NCBI GenBank assembly: GCA_019973155.2
Contig: BPQB01000074.1
Span: 1-64,000 of the forward strand
Source of the DNA: Phanerochaete sordida
Lineage: Eukaryota; Basidiomycota; Agaricomycetes; Polyporales; Phanerochaetaceae
DNA: 64,000 nt
Reading direction: 5' to 3'
In this document: in pieces, positions 1-9,577 of the stretch
Layout of the letters: every line of letters begins with the position of its first letter
Numbering within the stretch: the stretch's first letter is position 1
Program-made: the position numbers and the translations under genes
Notes under the pieces: model-generated
Database searches by the model: none
Seen by the model: only the letters and a program-made list of their open reading frames with translations
Told to the model about the DNA's origin: nothing

Positions 1-769
1 GCACTATTTTGGTGAGTTTTCCCTCTCCTTCTCTCCTTTCCCTCCCCTCCGTTTCCCTGGCCAACCCTGGGCAAGGGTGTCAGGCCGCCTCCGGCGGCCC
101 GACCCCTTGCCATGACTTAGTTGCCCGCGGTCGAGTGGCTTAAATCACGTGAATTGAGCGTCTTTTTACTGATTTTGCATCACTCATTGAGATCCTGTCC
201 CAGATCGCACCCTAAGACCCTCTACCCTCAAGGGGTAGCGGGAATTCTGATGAGGAATCATCGCAAAGCTCACACACGTACGCTTCTTTCCGCCCCTGCA
301 CCCTCGGAATATTCATCCGTCACAGATATTGGATGCCACGTCCGATCCCTGTGTCCTGGCGCGAGCGTGGCCCAGTACGCTCCCCCTTCTTCTCGACACG
401 TTATTAACTTCGTAGTAAGTACGACGAAAAAGAAGCCCAGACGTAGTCATCAATTGCCTTCATCTCCCACGCATCGCTCTGTAGGCTCACGACACATTGG
501 TTGTTGTACGAGCTCGCGTAAGCGAGTCTGCCAGGTGCGTAGCATACCCAAGGTCCCACGCGATCCCAGCTCGGTTCATTCTCTGTTTGGGCAATTCTCT
601 GTTTTCGCAACAAGCTAACATGGTCTAGTACTGCAGAAGATCATGCGCTCCCACGCAAATTTCCGTCCCCTACGCCTTCTCTTCGTTCACGTTGTAGTGG
701 ATGTGGTGATGTAAGATCGGCGCGTCCTCAGTCCTTGCTATAAACAGGTTAGAATCTCCTTCTCTTCAC
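1..769. other. no supported gene
   Basis: Open frames here have no recognisable domain, no signal peptide and no plausible splice structure. A short GC-rich inverted repeat lies near 84-100. A gene with an unrecognised intron structure cannot be excluded. Confidence 0.5.
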
Positions 770-943
770 CTAAGCTCCCGCCAGCTTACCCGCAAGCTCA
801 GGACCATTTGAGAGTGCTGTGGCGGCAGTCTTTAGGTCAGCTCGGTCAAACGACCATCCAAGAAGCGGGATCACACCAATTGGGGCTGCGCCTGCAAAAC
901 CGGCAACGAAAAGGATAAGCGTGGCAAGCTCGAAAAGGCGCAT
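770..943 (-). CDS. small secreted protein, 57 aa
   Basis: A single-exon frame reads from an ATG at 943 to a TAG at 770. The first 20 residues form a typical signal peptide (MRLFELATLILFVAGFAGA) followed by APIGVIP. The mature part would be only about 37 residues and lacks cysteines. It closely matches the N-terminal half of the protein at 1639-1283 on the same strand, including the APIG/MPIG junction and the D/N-G-x-E-x-G-x-L-x-G ending, so the two look like a tandem duplication. No known function; secretion is inferred only from the leader. Agaricomycetes encode many such small secreted proteins. Confidence 0.5.
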   Translation of the reverse strand: MRLFELATLILFVAGFAGAAPIGVIPLLGWSFDRADLKTAATALSNGPELAGKLAGA

Positions 944-1282
944 GGTGCGTATGAGAGGGTGTCTGGTGGGGGTCGAGCTTGCTGGCTGACCGCGTCTTGT
1001 GGTGTTAAATGTCAGAGTTTGAGTTCAACGACAAGCGCACATGGTCAACCTTAGCTACTGCTCGGGCGACAACTTCGAGTAATCTTCCCCGCTGTCATTC
1101 GGCATCGAGCACGCGGATAGGGACCACATCGCATTGCAGCCAAACTAGCTACCGGGCGCCATCTTTTCAATGTGAAGCAGGTGCTCGTGTGCTTGTTATC
1201 CCTTTCCTTCACCGGGGATAGTTACTGACCGCAGCGAGAATGGAATGACACCGGCCATGGTGAATGCGCATCCAGTCATATT

Positions 1283-1639
1283 TCACACACATTCAAGATG
1301 GAAAATACTGGGCATGAGAGGCTTCCGACAGATCTTGCTCATTGCAGCTGTGTAACTCCTACGCTCCTCTATTCCGCCGATCCATCGCTGACCTTGTAGT
1401 GAATGCGATGGGAAAGGATAGGCCGAATGTCCTCCTCCCGCTTCGCTGTGGCCTGCTTGAGCTTTGCTCTCTGGCAGTCGGGATCCTACGAGCTCACCTA
1501 TCTCAAGCCCGTCGGAGCGTGCTGCGAACGCGGTCAGCTTGGTCGCACGACTCTCCGTAAAGCCTATCATACCAATTGGCATTGCGCTTACGAGGCTAGC
1601 GGCGAAGGCTAGAAGCACGGCGAGGTCGAGGAGACGCAT
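1283..1639 (-). CDS. small secreted protein, paralog of the one at 770-943
   Basis: From the ATG at 1639 the frame gives about 119 aa. I chose this start over an upstream in-frame ATG at 1681 because it puts the hydrophobic leader (MRLLDLAVLLAFAASLVSA) at the N-terminus and aligns with the start of the neighbouring paralog. The match to the 57-aa paralog runs to the ELVGS residues. Beyond that the frame stays open for about 65 codons without resemblance to it, so the true end may be set by an intron (a GTGAGC donor follows residue 46) or this copy may have lost the original stop. Function unknown; probably extracellular. Confidence 0.4.
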   Translation of the reverse strand: MRLLDLAVLLAFAASLVSAMPIGMIGFTESRATKLTAFAARSDGLEIGELVGSRLPESKAQAGHSEAGGGHSAYPFPSHSLQGQRWIGGIEERRSYTAAMSKICRKPLMPSIFHLECV

Positions 1640-1699
1640 GCTTCGCTTCCGGGGTCGTGCGGCGACGAAGAATGCTCGCATGCCGTGTCGCTTAAAAGC

Positions 1700-2832
1700 C
1701 GGGCAAGGCGCACGCGATCTGACCGATGTTTACTCATAGGCTGCTTTAGGTCCTGAACTTGACAATTCGGAAGTGGATGATGAATCTAGGCATGACTTGG
1801 TACGCTTTCAGTATTATGTACAGTGCGATCTAGACGTATCACTATTGTCCGCAGCCCATGCACGACAATGGCAAAGATAGACCCGTGTGGGTACTAATCG
1901 GGCTATTCGGTGAGCATCGCTGGCGTGGATGACCTAGAAAGGCTGCTCATCCGCACCATTGTCCGCGTGCCCACATGGAGACACAGCCCTGCTGAGAGGT
2001 GTGTGATTGAGACTCTGATATATGATGCTGGTCACTTATTTTCGCATATTCCAAGGAATACTAGTGACAGATGCTAGACCTTGTAGCTGCCGGAGTGCGT
2101 GAATTGGTATGCGATCGCGCCACTCGACAGGCTAGAAGAGTAGACAATCGCCTCGTGCAAACAAGCAAAACGTGAAGAATAAGCTCGTGTTCATATCGTG
2201 CCCCAACGCACGTCAAATTACGTCAAAATGAGCGTGTAATGGGTCCGCGCGACGACGGCCAAGTCCGGAAGATTGAGCCAAGATACGGTAGGGAAAGGGT
2301 CGCAGCAATTGAGGCGTCGATTGACATGGTAAGATTGAAACAGACGGACGTGTGAGCGGGATTGCCGTGCGCGGCTGGAGGCACTCCCGCGAACGTTACG
2401 GCAGGGGCGCGTTAAGCCCCCGTGGACAGCGGCGGACGACGCCCTGCACCGGACTTTGCGATGGCCTCTATCATCCGTCCCCGCGCATCTCTCGTGGTGA
2501 GAACGGCCGCCGCATGACGAGCCCTAGATGGCACGCACGACCTCGGATCTTTGCACCAATATGGGCTGATAACAACCGGCGTGCGCAGTGCATGGTCCAT
2601 CTTCTCCCCGATCTCTGAGCCCGAGTAGAACTTCTGTCGGTGACAGATCGCAGGGATCCTGCGCTCCCTGGACCAGTCGAGATATCACCGAGGGCTTCCA
2701 ACGATGATGTGGGATCCATCGAGGCCGTGCGGGCCCTCGAGTCGGCCTCTTCTTCCCAAAGCCTAGCACGCCCTCGTTCTCACATATTACCCGCCGCTCA
2801 CCCACACCGTCGTGCAAACGAAGGGGCGAACC
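1700..2832. other. intergenic, nothing recognised
   Basis: About 1.1 kb with only overlapping spurious frames on both strands. It ends at the start of the UstYa-like gene, whose promoter it must contain. No TATA box or repeat stands out. Confidence 0.5.
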
Positions 2833-3476
2833 ATGGCTGCGCCCTCAGCGATATTGCTGCTCTCCGTTGCTCTCGTGCTCGTCACCGTCCTCAACGTAGT
2901 GACCACTATCCACTACGACTCCCGTCTGCGGGCGCTGACGCCCCCGCCGCCGAAGGAGTACAGTACGTCTGTCGCACACCCGCCCGTTACGCCCGCTGAT
3001 CCCGCCTAGCGTGGTGGGGAAACGACCACCCGGACCAGCTGCCCATCCAGGTGGGGCGCGTCGGGCTCGTGTGGGACAACCCGGACGACTGGACGCTGCT
3101 CGACGACGACCAGTGGGGCTCGCTCTTCGAGACGGACGGCTTCACGAAGGTCGGCCCGCACGGGCGCACGTTCCAGCTCTCGATGATGCACCAGCTGCAC
3201 TGCCTCGACGTCGTCCGCGTCGGCTTCGTCACGAACCGCACCGGCTTCGCGCACCACATCGAGCACTGCCTGCGCTACCTCCGCCAGAGCGTGCTCTGCT
3301 GCGCGGACACGACCCTCGAGGAGGACACCCCGCGCCAGGACCCCGAGACGGGCGTGTGGCTCCATGCCGCGAGCGGGAATGACATGGTGCACGAGTGCAG
3401 GGACTGGACGGCGGTGCGGCGGTTCATGAACGCAAACCCCGCAGACGATTGTGCCGACTTGGAGAGCTGTATCTGA
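2833..3476 (+). CDS. UstYa-like oxidase (DUF3328 family)
   Basis: Two exons (2833-2962 and 3010-3476, intron 2963-3009, GTACGT..TAG) give 198 aa. An N-terminal membrane anchor (residues 5-25) is followed by a lumenal domain with the two HxxHC motifs that define the UstYa family: MMHQLHCLD and HHIEHCLRYLRQ. The CLRYLRQSVLCCADTTLE stretch is typical of the family. UstYa-type proteins catalyse oxidative steps such as cyclisation in fungal ribosomal peptide pathways, but most Agaricomycete members have no known substrate. The splice restores a conserved WWGNDHP segment, which supports the model. A related gene lies inverted at 8262-7626. No precursor peptide with repeated cores is visible nearby, so a RiPP cluster is not claimed. 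Confidence 0.85.
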
Positions 3477-3703
3477 AGTACGGGTACCCCAATTGTACGC
3501 CCAAATACACGATTCCTAGGAAACAAATACGTTGCAAAGTCGTTCAAGATAAACATTACAGTACATGAAGCTGAACTTGGAGAGCGCAGGATAGCCCTGA
3601 GGGAACAAGTTTTCAAGGTCTAAAAGCAACGAAAGCGATATGGTAGGACAGATTCGAGAAACGACAGTCGTGCAGTTGGAGCAAAATAAGAGGAAACGGG
3701 CTA

Positions 3704-4943
3704 TCATACCGCAGAAACGACCATGAACGCATCCTTTTCGAGGTTCTCCTTGATATCGAGGTTGCTCCGGCTGCCCCTGATCATGATCTCGGGCTCGCTG
3801 GCCCCGAAGCGCGTTGTCGACGGCATGTCACTCGTCGGCGCGCTGGTTGTCGTGCGGGTCGTGCCCTGGCTACCGCCCTGCCTGTTGACGAAGGACATGC
3901 CCGTGCTTGTCGTCGTCTGCTTGATCGAGTCGTCCGACGAGAGACCGAGGCCGACTTGGATGATGATCAGCGTCGGCGCGATGCCCTGCATCCAGCGATG
4001 TCAGCGAAGAATATCAAGTATTCGAGGAGCGCACGCACGTAGATCTGGACCGCGACGAGTGACATGAGCTGGTCGGCACTGTTGCCGACGGCGTACACGG
4101 TGAGGTAGACGAGCTGCACGACGAAGTAGAGCACGCCGCTCTCGACAACGGTCATCGTCGCCTTGAAGCCGGGGCTGCGCGCGCCGCGGAGAGGCTTCAC
4201 GCTGTACTCGGCCGTCCCGCGCGTCATCCACCAGATGCGGCCCGCGATGAGCACCGTGAGCAGGAAGTTCGCGATCAGCGGCAGCACGTACGCCGCGAAG
4301 ACGAGCGGCTGGATCGCAGCCGGCGGCGCGGGCGCCGTGGGCGCGATGCGCAGGCTGAGCGCGAGCGCGCCCGCGAAGCACGCTGCGGAGATGCCGTCAG
4401 CCTCCATTCCGCGGCCGGAGCGGGCGGTGGTGTGGCGTACCGAGCGCGGTGAGCGAGGCGACGAAGGGCACGGCGATCACCCACAGGCTGCCGCCCCAAA
4501 TGGCCCAGCAGCGGTACATGAGGATGCACTCGCCGACGAAGTCGGTGACGGAGATGAGCATGTTCTCGCCGAAGCCGACGGCGGAGCCGTTTGCGTAGCC
4601 GTCGACGCCGGTGCGGCCCTGCGGAACGGGCGGGTGAGCCGCGGCGCCTGCGCGGGAGAGACAGTGGGGCGCACCAGCGTGGTGTAGAACCCGTTGAAGG
4701 TCATGCCAAAGTGTGTCGTCGCGCATGCGAAGAGGAAGCAGCTCATGCAGAAGATGAACTTGTTTGATCGCGGCGAGTACGACGACCAGAGCATGACGAT
4801 GATGGAGACGACGAAGAGGATGGCGTACATGCCTGCCGATCTCGCCGGTAAGCGCACTATCGCCGCCACAAAGACAGGTACGCACCCCAGAGTACCGCCT
4901 CGCAGGCGAAGCCGATCAGGTCAGAGAGGTCGTCGGAGAGCAT
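3704..4943 (-). CDS. seven-transmembrane protein, Agaricomycete-specific type
   Basis: Five exons (4943-4886, 4832-4675, 4618-4441, 4382-4039, 3985-3704) with GT-AG introns give 339 aa, and all phases join in frame. The protein has about seven hydrophobic helices. It ends in a long polar Ser/Thr-rich tail with the motif IAPTLIIIQVGLGLS just after the last helix, a signature I associate with a large family of uncharacterised Agaricomycete 7-TM proteins. The short N-terminal segment DLIGFACEAVLWGMY and the loop FGENMLISVTDFVGE fit that family. It may act as a receptor-like plasma membrane protein, but no ligand or coupling partner can be inferred from sequence. Confidence 0.75.
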
Positions 4944-5453
4944 GGTGGTGGACCTGTGTCAAGGAGGGCTGCGCGGAGGCGAGGAGCGACAAGGTTGGGG
5001 TGCGGCCCATAGCGATAAATGGCGACGCACGGCTGCGAACTCGAAGCGTGGGACGTTCGGGGAAATGGACTACTTCGCATCACGCGTCTGCCAGCGAGCG
5101 AGGAGATAAATACGACGTCTCCACGCACGCCCAACAGATGGACCATCTGCACCCTGCACGTGCTGCGGCATCCGAGGAAATAGACACAGTTCGCCGTACT
5201 CAAACTCGCAGAACGCTGGGAGCATGTGCCCCGCCTTGGCCGTTATCAGGGACGCCAACAGAGAAGCAGCCCGCACAAGGGATGCGCCTGAGACGAGCAT
5301 ACCAGGAAGCGGCAGTGTTTGATTGATCACGGCCGCGCTATAGATACTTGAGGCCCATCCCCTCCCAGCCGCCCAGCCGCTCCTGCGCACGACACCCAGC
5401 GGTTAGTCCTCGGAACCCGTGCGGACGCTGTCGTACTCACGTCACGTCCAGCC
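4944..5453. other. divergent intergenic region
   Basis: This stretch separates the 7-TM gene (minus) from the small single-TM gene (plus) and must hold both promoters. A TATA-like CTATAGATA lies near 5338-5346, about 110 nt before the plus-strand ATG. No gene is supported. Confidence 0.45.
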
Positions 5454-5735
5454 ATGCCAGCACACGATTCGGAATACACTCCCCTCGCGCAGGACGACGT
5501 CGAGAAGGTCCCTGACAGCCCCAGCTGGGGCGTCGTCCGCGACTATCGCCCCGCCTCGTCGCTGTCCATCTGGACCATCATCCTGGTCACGCTGGTCGTT
5601 GCCATTAATATCGCGTGCATGGCAACGACCTGGAGCCGGGTCGAGAAGGTCTATGCCGGCTTGCACGAGATGCTCGACTTCAGGGACACCCGCGATCTCT
5701 GGCGTCCAAACACCAACAGCTACTATGGCGAATGA
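5454..5735 (+). CDS. small single-pass membrane protein, possibly a truncated UstYa-like protein
   Basis: A single exon of 93 aa. A cytosolic N-terminus (residues 1-36, DSEYTPLAQDD) precedes one strong transmembrane helix (about 38-58, IWTIILVTLVVAINIACMA). A short lumenal part ends in LDFRDTRDLWRPN. The order N-tail, anchor, LDFxDTRxLxRPN resembles the N-terminal third of many Agaricomycete UstYa-like proteins, but the HxxHC oxidase domain does not follow: TGA comes directly after YYGE and nothing alike lies downstream. It may be a truncated family member or a small membrane protein in its own right. Resemblance to the family is from memory and needs a search. Confidence 0.5.
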   Translation: MPAHDSEYTPLAQDDVEKVPDSPSWGVVRDYRPASSLSIWTIILVTLVVAINIACMATTWSRVEKVYAGLHEMLDFRDTRDLWRPNTNSYYGE

Positions 5736-5947
5736 GGGACGGTGGGCAGGTAGCAGGCTTGTGCGGTCCGCGGGTTCTAGTGATCACATAGGTCGCACGA
5801 CTATATCGGCGATGATAGACATTAGCAAATAATCACACAACATTTCGAGTGGCGGCGTACCAGGGTGTTTACGTTTCGCCAAGGACCCAGCTCTTGCTTG
5901 GCAGAGGTCGGCGGGTGTACGACGACGGTCCTGGCCAGATGGACGAT

Positions 5948-6484
5948 CTATAGCTTCGCTTTTGAATGTATTGGTACAGACGACTGTAGCATCTGAAGCC
6001 CGTCTCTTGTCTTCGAGTCCATGGTCGTGCTCTTTCTGCTCTTGTTCTCCACAAAGACGTGAGTGTAGCCTCCGACGGCACTGGGCGTGTCCTTGCCCTC
6101 CTCGAAGACGCCGACCTCGTATGTGACTGAGCTATTACCGAGCTTGCTGACACGCAGGCCGAGGTCCAACACGGACGGGAAGGAAAACGGCGCATAGAAG
6201 TGGCAGAAGGAGGAGACGACGAGGCCAATGAGAGGCGAATTAGGCGGGGTGAGGCCGCAGTGCTGGATGAGATAGGTGTTGACAATTGAGTCGAAGAAAT
6301 GGTAGTACACAGCGTTGTTTATGTGCGCATATTGGTCGTTGTCGCTCCTGCAGGGACAACAGGACGTCAGACAGGGTACGAGCGATGCCAAGAGGTGAAG
6401 CGTGACTGACCACCGGGTCCTGTACGAGAGGAAGAACGGATAGTCTGCACGGCACCGCGTTTTGAGCTCGCCAGACTGTGACAT
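5948..6484 (-). CDS. acyl-CoA thioesterase, 4HBT hotdog fold
   Basis: Two exons (6484-6411 and 6347-5948; intron GTCAGT..GCAG) give 157 aa. Splicing recreates the RWSDNDQYAHINNAVYY motif typical of 4-hydroxybenzoyl-CoA thioesterase/YbgC-like hotdog proteins, with the catalytic Asp in DNDQY. The remainder (FDSIVNTYL, SFCHFYAPFSFPSVLDLGLRV, SVTYEVGVFE) follows the family strand pattern. It probably hydrolyses an acyl-CoA, in mitochondria or cytosol; the substrate is unknown. The ATG at 6484 gives a very short lead before the domain and a CTAG acceptor-like site sits just upstream, so an additional 5' exon is possible. It is divergently transcribed from the proteasome gene at 6710. Confidence 0.85.
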   Translation of the reverse strand: MSQSGELKTRCRADYPFFLSYRTRWSVTLHLLASLVPCLTSCCPCRSDNDQYAHINNAVYYHFFDSIVNTYLIQHCGLTPPNSPLIGLVVSSFCHFYAPFSFPSVLDLGLRVSKLGNSSVTYEVGVFEEGKDTPSAVGGYTHVFVENKSRKSTTMDSKTRDGLQMLQSSVPIHSKAKL

Positions 6485-6709
6485 GGCTAGGTCAGAGAGG
6501 TCGTTGCTCGCCGTGCACGACAGTGAAGGCGGCGGGGAGGACGAAGAGGACGGCGACCGCGCGGGGACTGCGGGGAATGGTCGCTGAGTCAGGAGCTTTG
6601 ACAGTCGCGAGAGGGCGGGCGTCTGGCGAAGTGACGCGTCCTGCAGCGTGCGCGGTCTGCTCTCATCCTCCGTTCATCCACCAGCTCCTCCTCCATCCCC
6701 GACGACGCC
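6485..6709. promoter_or_regulatory. shared bidirectional promoter
   Basis: The 225 bp between the thioesterase start (minus) and the proteasome subunit start (plus) must carry both promoters if the starts are right. No TATA box or conserved proteasome-box sequence was recognised. Confidence 0.4.
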
Positions 6710-7405
6710 ATGGAGACCGCCTTCGGCATCACAGGAAAGGGCTACGTGCTCATCGCCTCCGACACCACCGCCGTCCACTCCATCGTCAAGGTCAAGACCG
6801 ACGTGGACAAGATCAAAGAGCTCAGCCCGTTCCTCCTCATGGCCACCTCGGGAGAGCCAGGTGCGCTACGCTTTACCTCTCAACCTTTCACTGCGGCTAA
6901 CCTGCATGCTGGCTAGGTGACACTGTGCAATTCGCCGAGTACATCGAGCGCAACATTCGTCTGTACCATATCCGCAACAACTTCCCTCTCCGCCCACCAT
7001 CCGCCGCCTCCTGGATCCGGAGGTCGCTTGCAGACTCGCTGCGCAGCCGCAAGCCCTACTCTGTCAACCTTCTTCTCGGCGGATACGACGTCAGCACGTA
7101 TAAGCCTCATCTCTACTGGATGGACTACCTCGGCACGCTTGCAGAGGTGCCGTTCGCGGCGCACGGCTACGGAAGCTACTTCACACTGTCTCTCCTTGAC
7201 AAGTACGCGTGTTCATATCAGCTGAAGGAGGCGCTGATGACTGACGCGCGATTGAAGATACCACGACCCAGAGGCGACCGTCGAGGAAGGCCTCGCCACC
7301 CTGAAGCGGTGCATAGACGAGGTCTCGAAGCGGTTGGTGGTGTCACCCGACCGCTTCAAGGTCAAGATTGTAGACAAGGATGGTGTGCGTGAGATTGAGG
7401 TGTAA
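6710..7405 (+). CDS. PRE1: proteasome subunit beta type-2 (beta4, yeast Pre1)
   Basis: Three exons (6710-6860, 6917-7202, 7258-7405) give 194 aa, the usual length for this subunit. The protein begins [19 protein letters not shown] and contains [33 protein letters not shown] and the C-terminal [15 protein letters not shown]. These are features of the non-catalytic beta4 subunit of the 20S core particle: it lacks the propeptide and active-site threonine of beta1, beta2 and beta5. It acts in the cytosol and nucleus as part of the inner beta ring. All intron phases join cleanly, so the copy appears functional. Confidence 0.95.
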
Positions 7406-7625
7406 TGAACTGCAATGGTGAGTAGCAGATCCTTGACCTACTTTAATGTATCTCATATCGTGCCACAGTACAATATTTTCATTCTTTCCCCATGATGTGT
7501 CTCTACTACTGGCAGTAACCATTACTCTACTGAAGCCTTTGCGCTGGAAGATCCATGCAACGCTATACATAACAAATACAAAAGCTGAGTGTACGCGAAC
7601 CCAAATTATTGACCTCGAACTTCCA

Positions 7626-8262
7626 TCAGACGCAGTCGGGCGACCCACAGTCGTCTGCGGGGTTGGCGTTCATATACCTCCGCACGGCCGTCCAGTCTCT
7701 ACACTCGTGTACCATTCCCGTCCCGCTCGCGCCATATACCCACACCCCGTCGTCGGTCTGCCTCGGATGGGTCTCCTCGAGCGTGCTATCCCCGCAGCAG
7801 AGGACACTCTGGCGGAGGTAGCGCAGGCAATGTTCGATGTGGTGCGCAAAGCCGGTGCGGTTCGTGACGAAGCCGACACGTATAACGTCGAGGCAGTGCA
7901 GCTGGTGCATCATCGAGATTTGGAACGTGCGGTTGTGCGGGCCGACTTTCGTGAACCCGTCGGTTTCGAAGAGCGAGCCCCACTGGTCGTCGTTGAGCAA
8001 TGTCCAGTCGGAGGGGTCGTCCCATACGAGCCCGACGCGGTCGACTTTGATGGGCAGCAGGTCCGGGTGGTCGTTGCCCAACCACGCTACGCAGAAGTCA
8101 GCGAGGGCTGCGGAGAAGGCACCGCATGGACCCACAATACTCCTTCGGAGCCGGCGGTACGAGTGCGCTTAGGCGCGCCTCGTAGCGGTACGTCGTGGAC
8201 ACATTGAGCACCGTGACCAGGAAAAGGGCGAACGCGAGGAGCCCACTCGTAGCTGACGGCAT
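7626..8262 (-). CDS. second UstYa-like oxidase (DUF3328 family)
   Basis: Two exons (8262-8136 and 8086-7626; intron GTGGGT..GTAG) give 195 aa. Layout, intron position and phase match the gene at 2833-3476: an N-terminal anchor (LLAFALFLVTVLNVSTTYRYE), a PPAPKEY linker, then the HxxHC motifs MMHQLHCLD and HHIEHCLRYLRQ and the ending DWTAVRRYMNANPADDC. The two genes lie in opposite orientation about 4 kb apart, so they look like an inverted duplication older than the divergence now seen. The N-glycosylation site NRTF replaces GRTF of the other copy. Substrate unknown. Confidence 0.85.
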
Positions 8263-8990
8263 TGGAGGAGTGGGGAGTGAGGAAGCAGCTTTGGCCGCGG
8301 CAGCTCTCAGGCCCATAAGACGAATGCCGGCCCTATTGGTAGGTGTGCACCGCCGGCGAGATAGAAGCTTCGCTGATGCTCGCCCGCCAGGAATGCAGTG
8401 AATAGCCCGTGATGTGCTCCATGCGGGCGCGGATGCGAGTGGGACAGTACGCCACGAAGACTGTTCTCGGCTGCAGTGTGTCGGGAAAACCGTGCCCCTT
8501 CCGGCGCGTGTCTGCGCTCTGCGACAGAGCATCCGTGGTCCGCGCATCCGAGCTCCCCGCAGCGGCGTCCGCGTGCGTGTGGCACCCAAACGCAGCCGTC
8601 TCGTTTGTGGTAAGGCTAATCCCGTCCACAATAGCGTTCAATTTCTACTCATCTGTCGCCTTGCTGCTCCCAGTTGCGATCGCAAGGCGATCAGCCGCCG
8701 CACAGGGATACACCACTCGCCTGCGCCCGCCACCATGATCGCGTCAACTCCCTGATACCGTCGCTCACATAGGGTGCTATCGAGCATGCTGCACGCATAG
8801 CCCCCGCTGCATCAGCTTCTGCCGTGCTTCGCAGGACAAGGGCGTGCTGGCGGCGATATGCTGATAGATGCCCATTGTTCTGGCAAGGCAGGGCGACCCA
8901 CGCCCGGACCCGGGCTGCCGTAGAGGGTGGGGCGTGCTATATAGCGCGCCCGCGGGCACCCCCAGGCTGACGTACAGACGCAAGAACGAG
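8263..8990. other. intergenic, no supported gene
   Basis: Several overlapping GC-rich frames occur on both strands, without recognisable domains or consistent splice sites. The region contains the promoters of the UstYa-like gene (minus) and the small secreted protein (plus). Confidence 0.45.
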
Positions 8991-9288
8991 ATGCGGTTCC
9001 AGACGGTCATCGCAAGCGTCGTGCTCCTCGTCGCAGCTGCCAGCGCGGCGCCCATCGGTGAGCGCGGCCTGTTGCCTCTCGCCGCCCGAGATTTGGACTC
9101 ACCAGGTGGTGTAGTGCTGCCGGCAGACATCGAGGCACTCCGTGTCCCTGCGCTCAAATTCTTGAACGGTGAGTTATGGCGGGCAGGTCGGAGTGTCTCG
9201 CTGACGTGCGTGACCTCCAGGGCGCGCTGATATTCTCGCCAGCTCCATCCACGTGAAGGTCGATGTGGACGATGAGGCTGCGCCCTGA
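8991..9288 (+). CDS. small secreted protein, 81 aa
   Basis: Two exons (8991-9168 and 9221-9288; intron GTGAGT..CCAG) give 81 aa. The first 20 residues are a clear signal peptide (RFQTVIASVVLLVAAASAA) followed by PIGERG, the same PIG junction as the small secreted proteins near 0.9 and 1.6 kb. The rest is acidic and Ala/Leu-rich and has no cysteines. Function unknown; secretion is inferred from the leader. The second exon and stop depend on one predicted intron. Confidence 0.5.
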
Positions 9289-9577
9289 AGCGCGGACGGC
9301 AGACGATTCGTAGTGCGCCGCTGCCCTCGGAGCATGAAGAACACAGCACGGTTCTCGGTCCTCACGTCTGTGAGAGCTGCTACTACTAATAATACAATGA
9401 TTATGTATTCTCCGCGACCGTGAAACATGGGGCTATGCACTTCGAGAGACCATCCCACGGGTGACTAAAATTACACGATATACTGGCATGTACAAACGGG
9501 CTTGACAGCACGGTTCAAAAAGGGTTCATGCAACAACACGCACAGGCGAACGTTCGTGATACTTTGATACTGCCGCT

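Noticed and set aside
121..618. 165-aa frame at the window start
   Set aside because: Starts with a non-ATG codon, composition is Ser/Arg-rich without pattern, and no splice or domain evidence.
7446..8207. Plus-strand 253-aa frame
   Set aside because: It is the mirror of the second UstYa-like exon and has no domain.
2833..9288. A ribosomal-peptide (dikaritin-like) cluster around the UstYa-like genes
   Set aside because: No precursor with repeated cores and Kex2 sites and no tailoring genes other than the UstYa-like pair; thioesterase and proteasome genes between them are housekeeping types.
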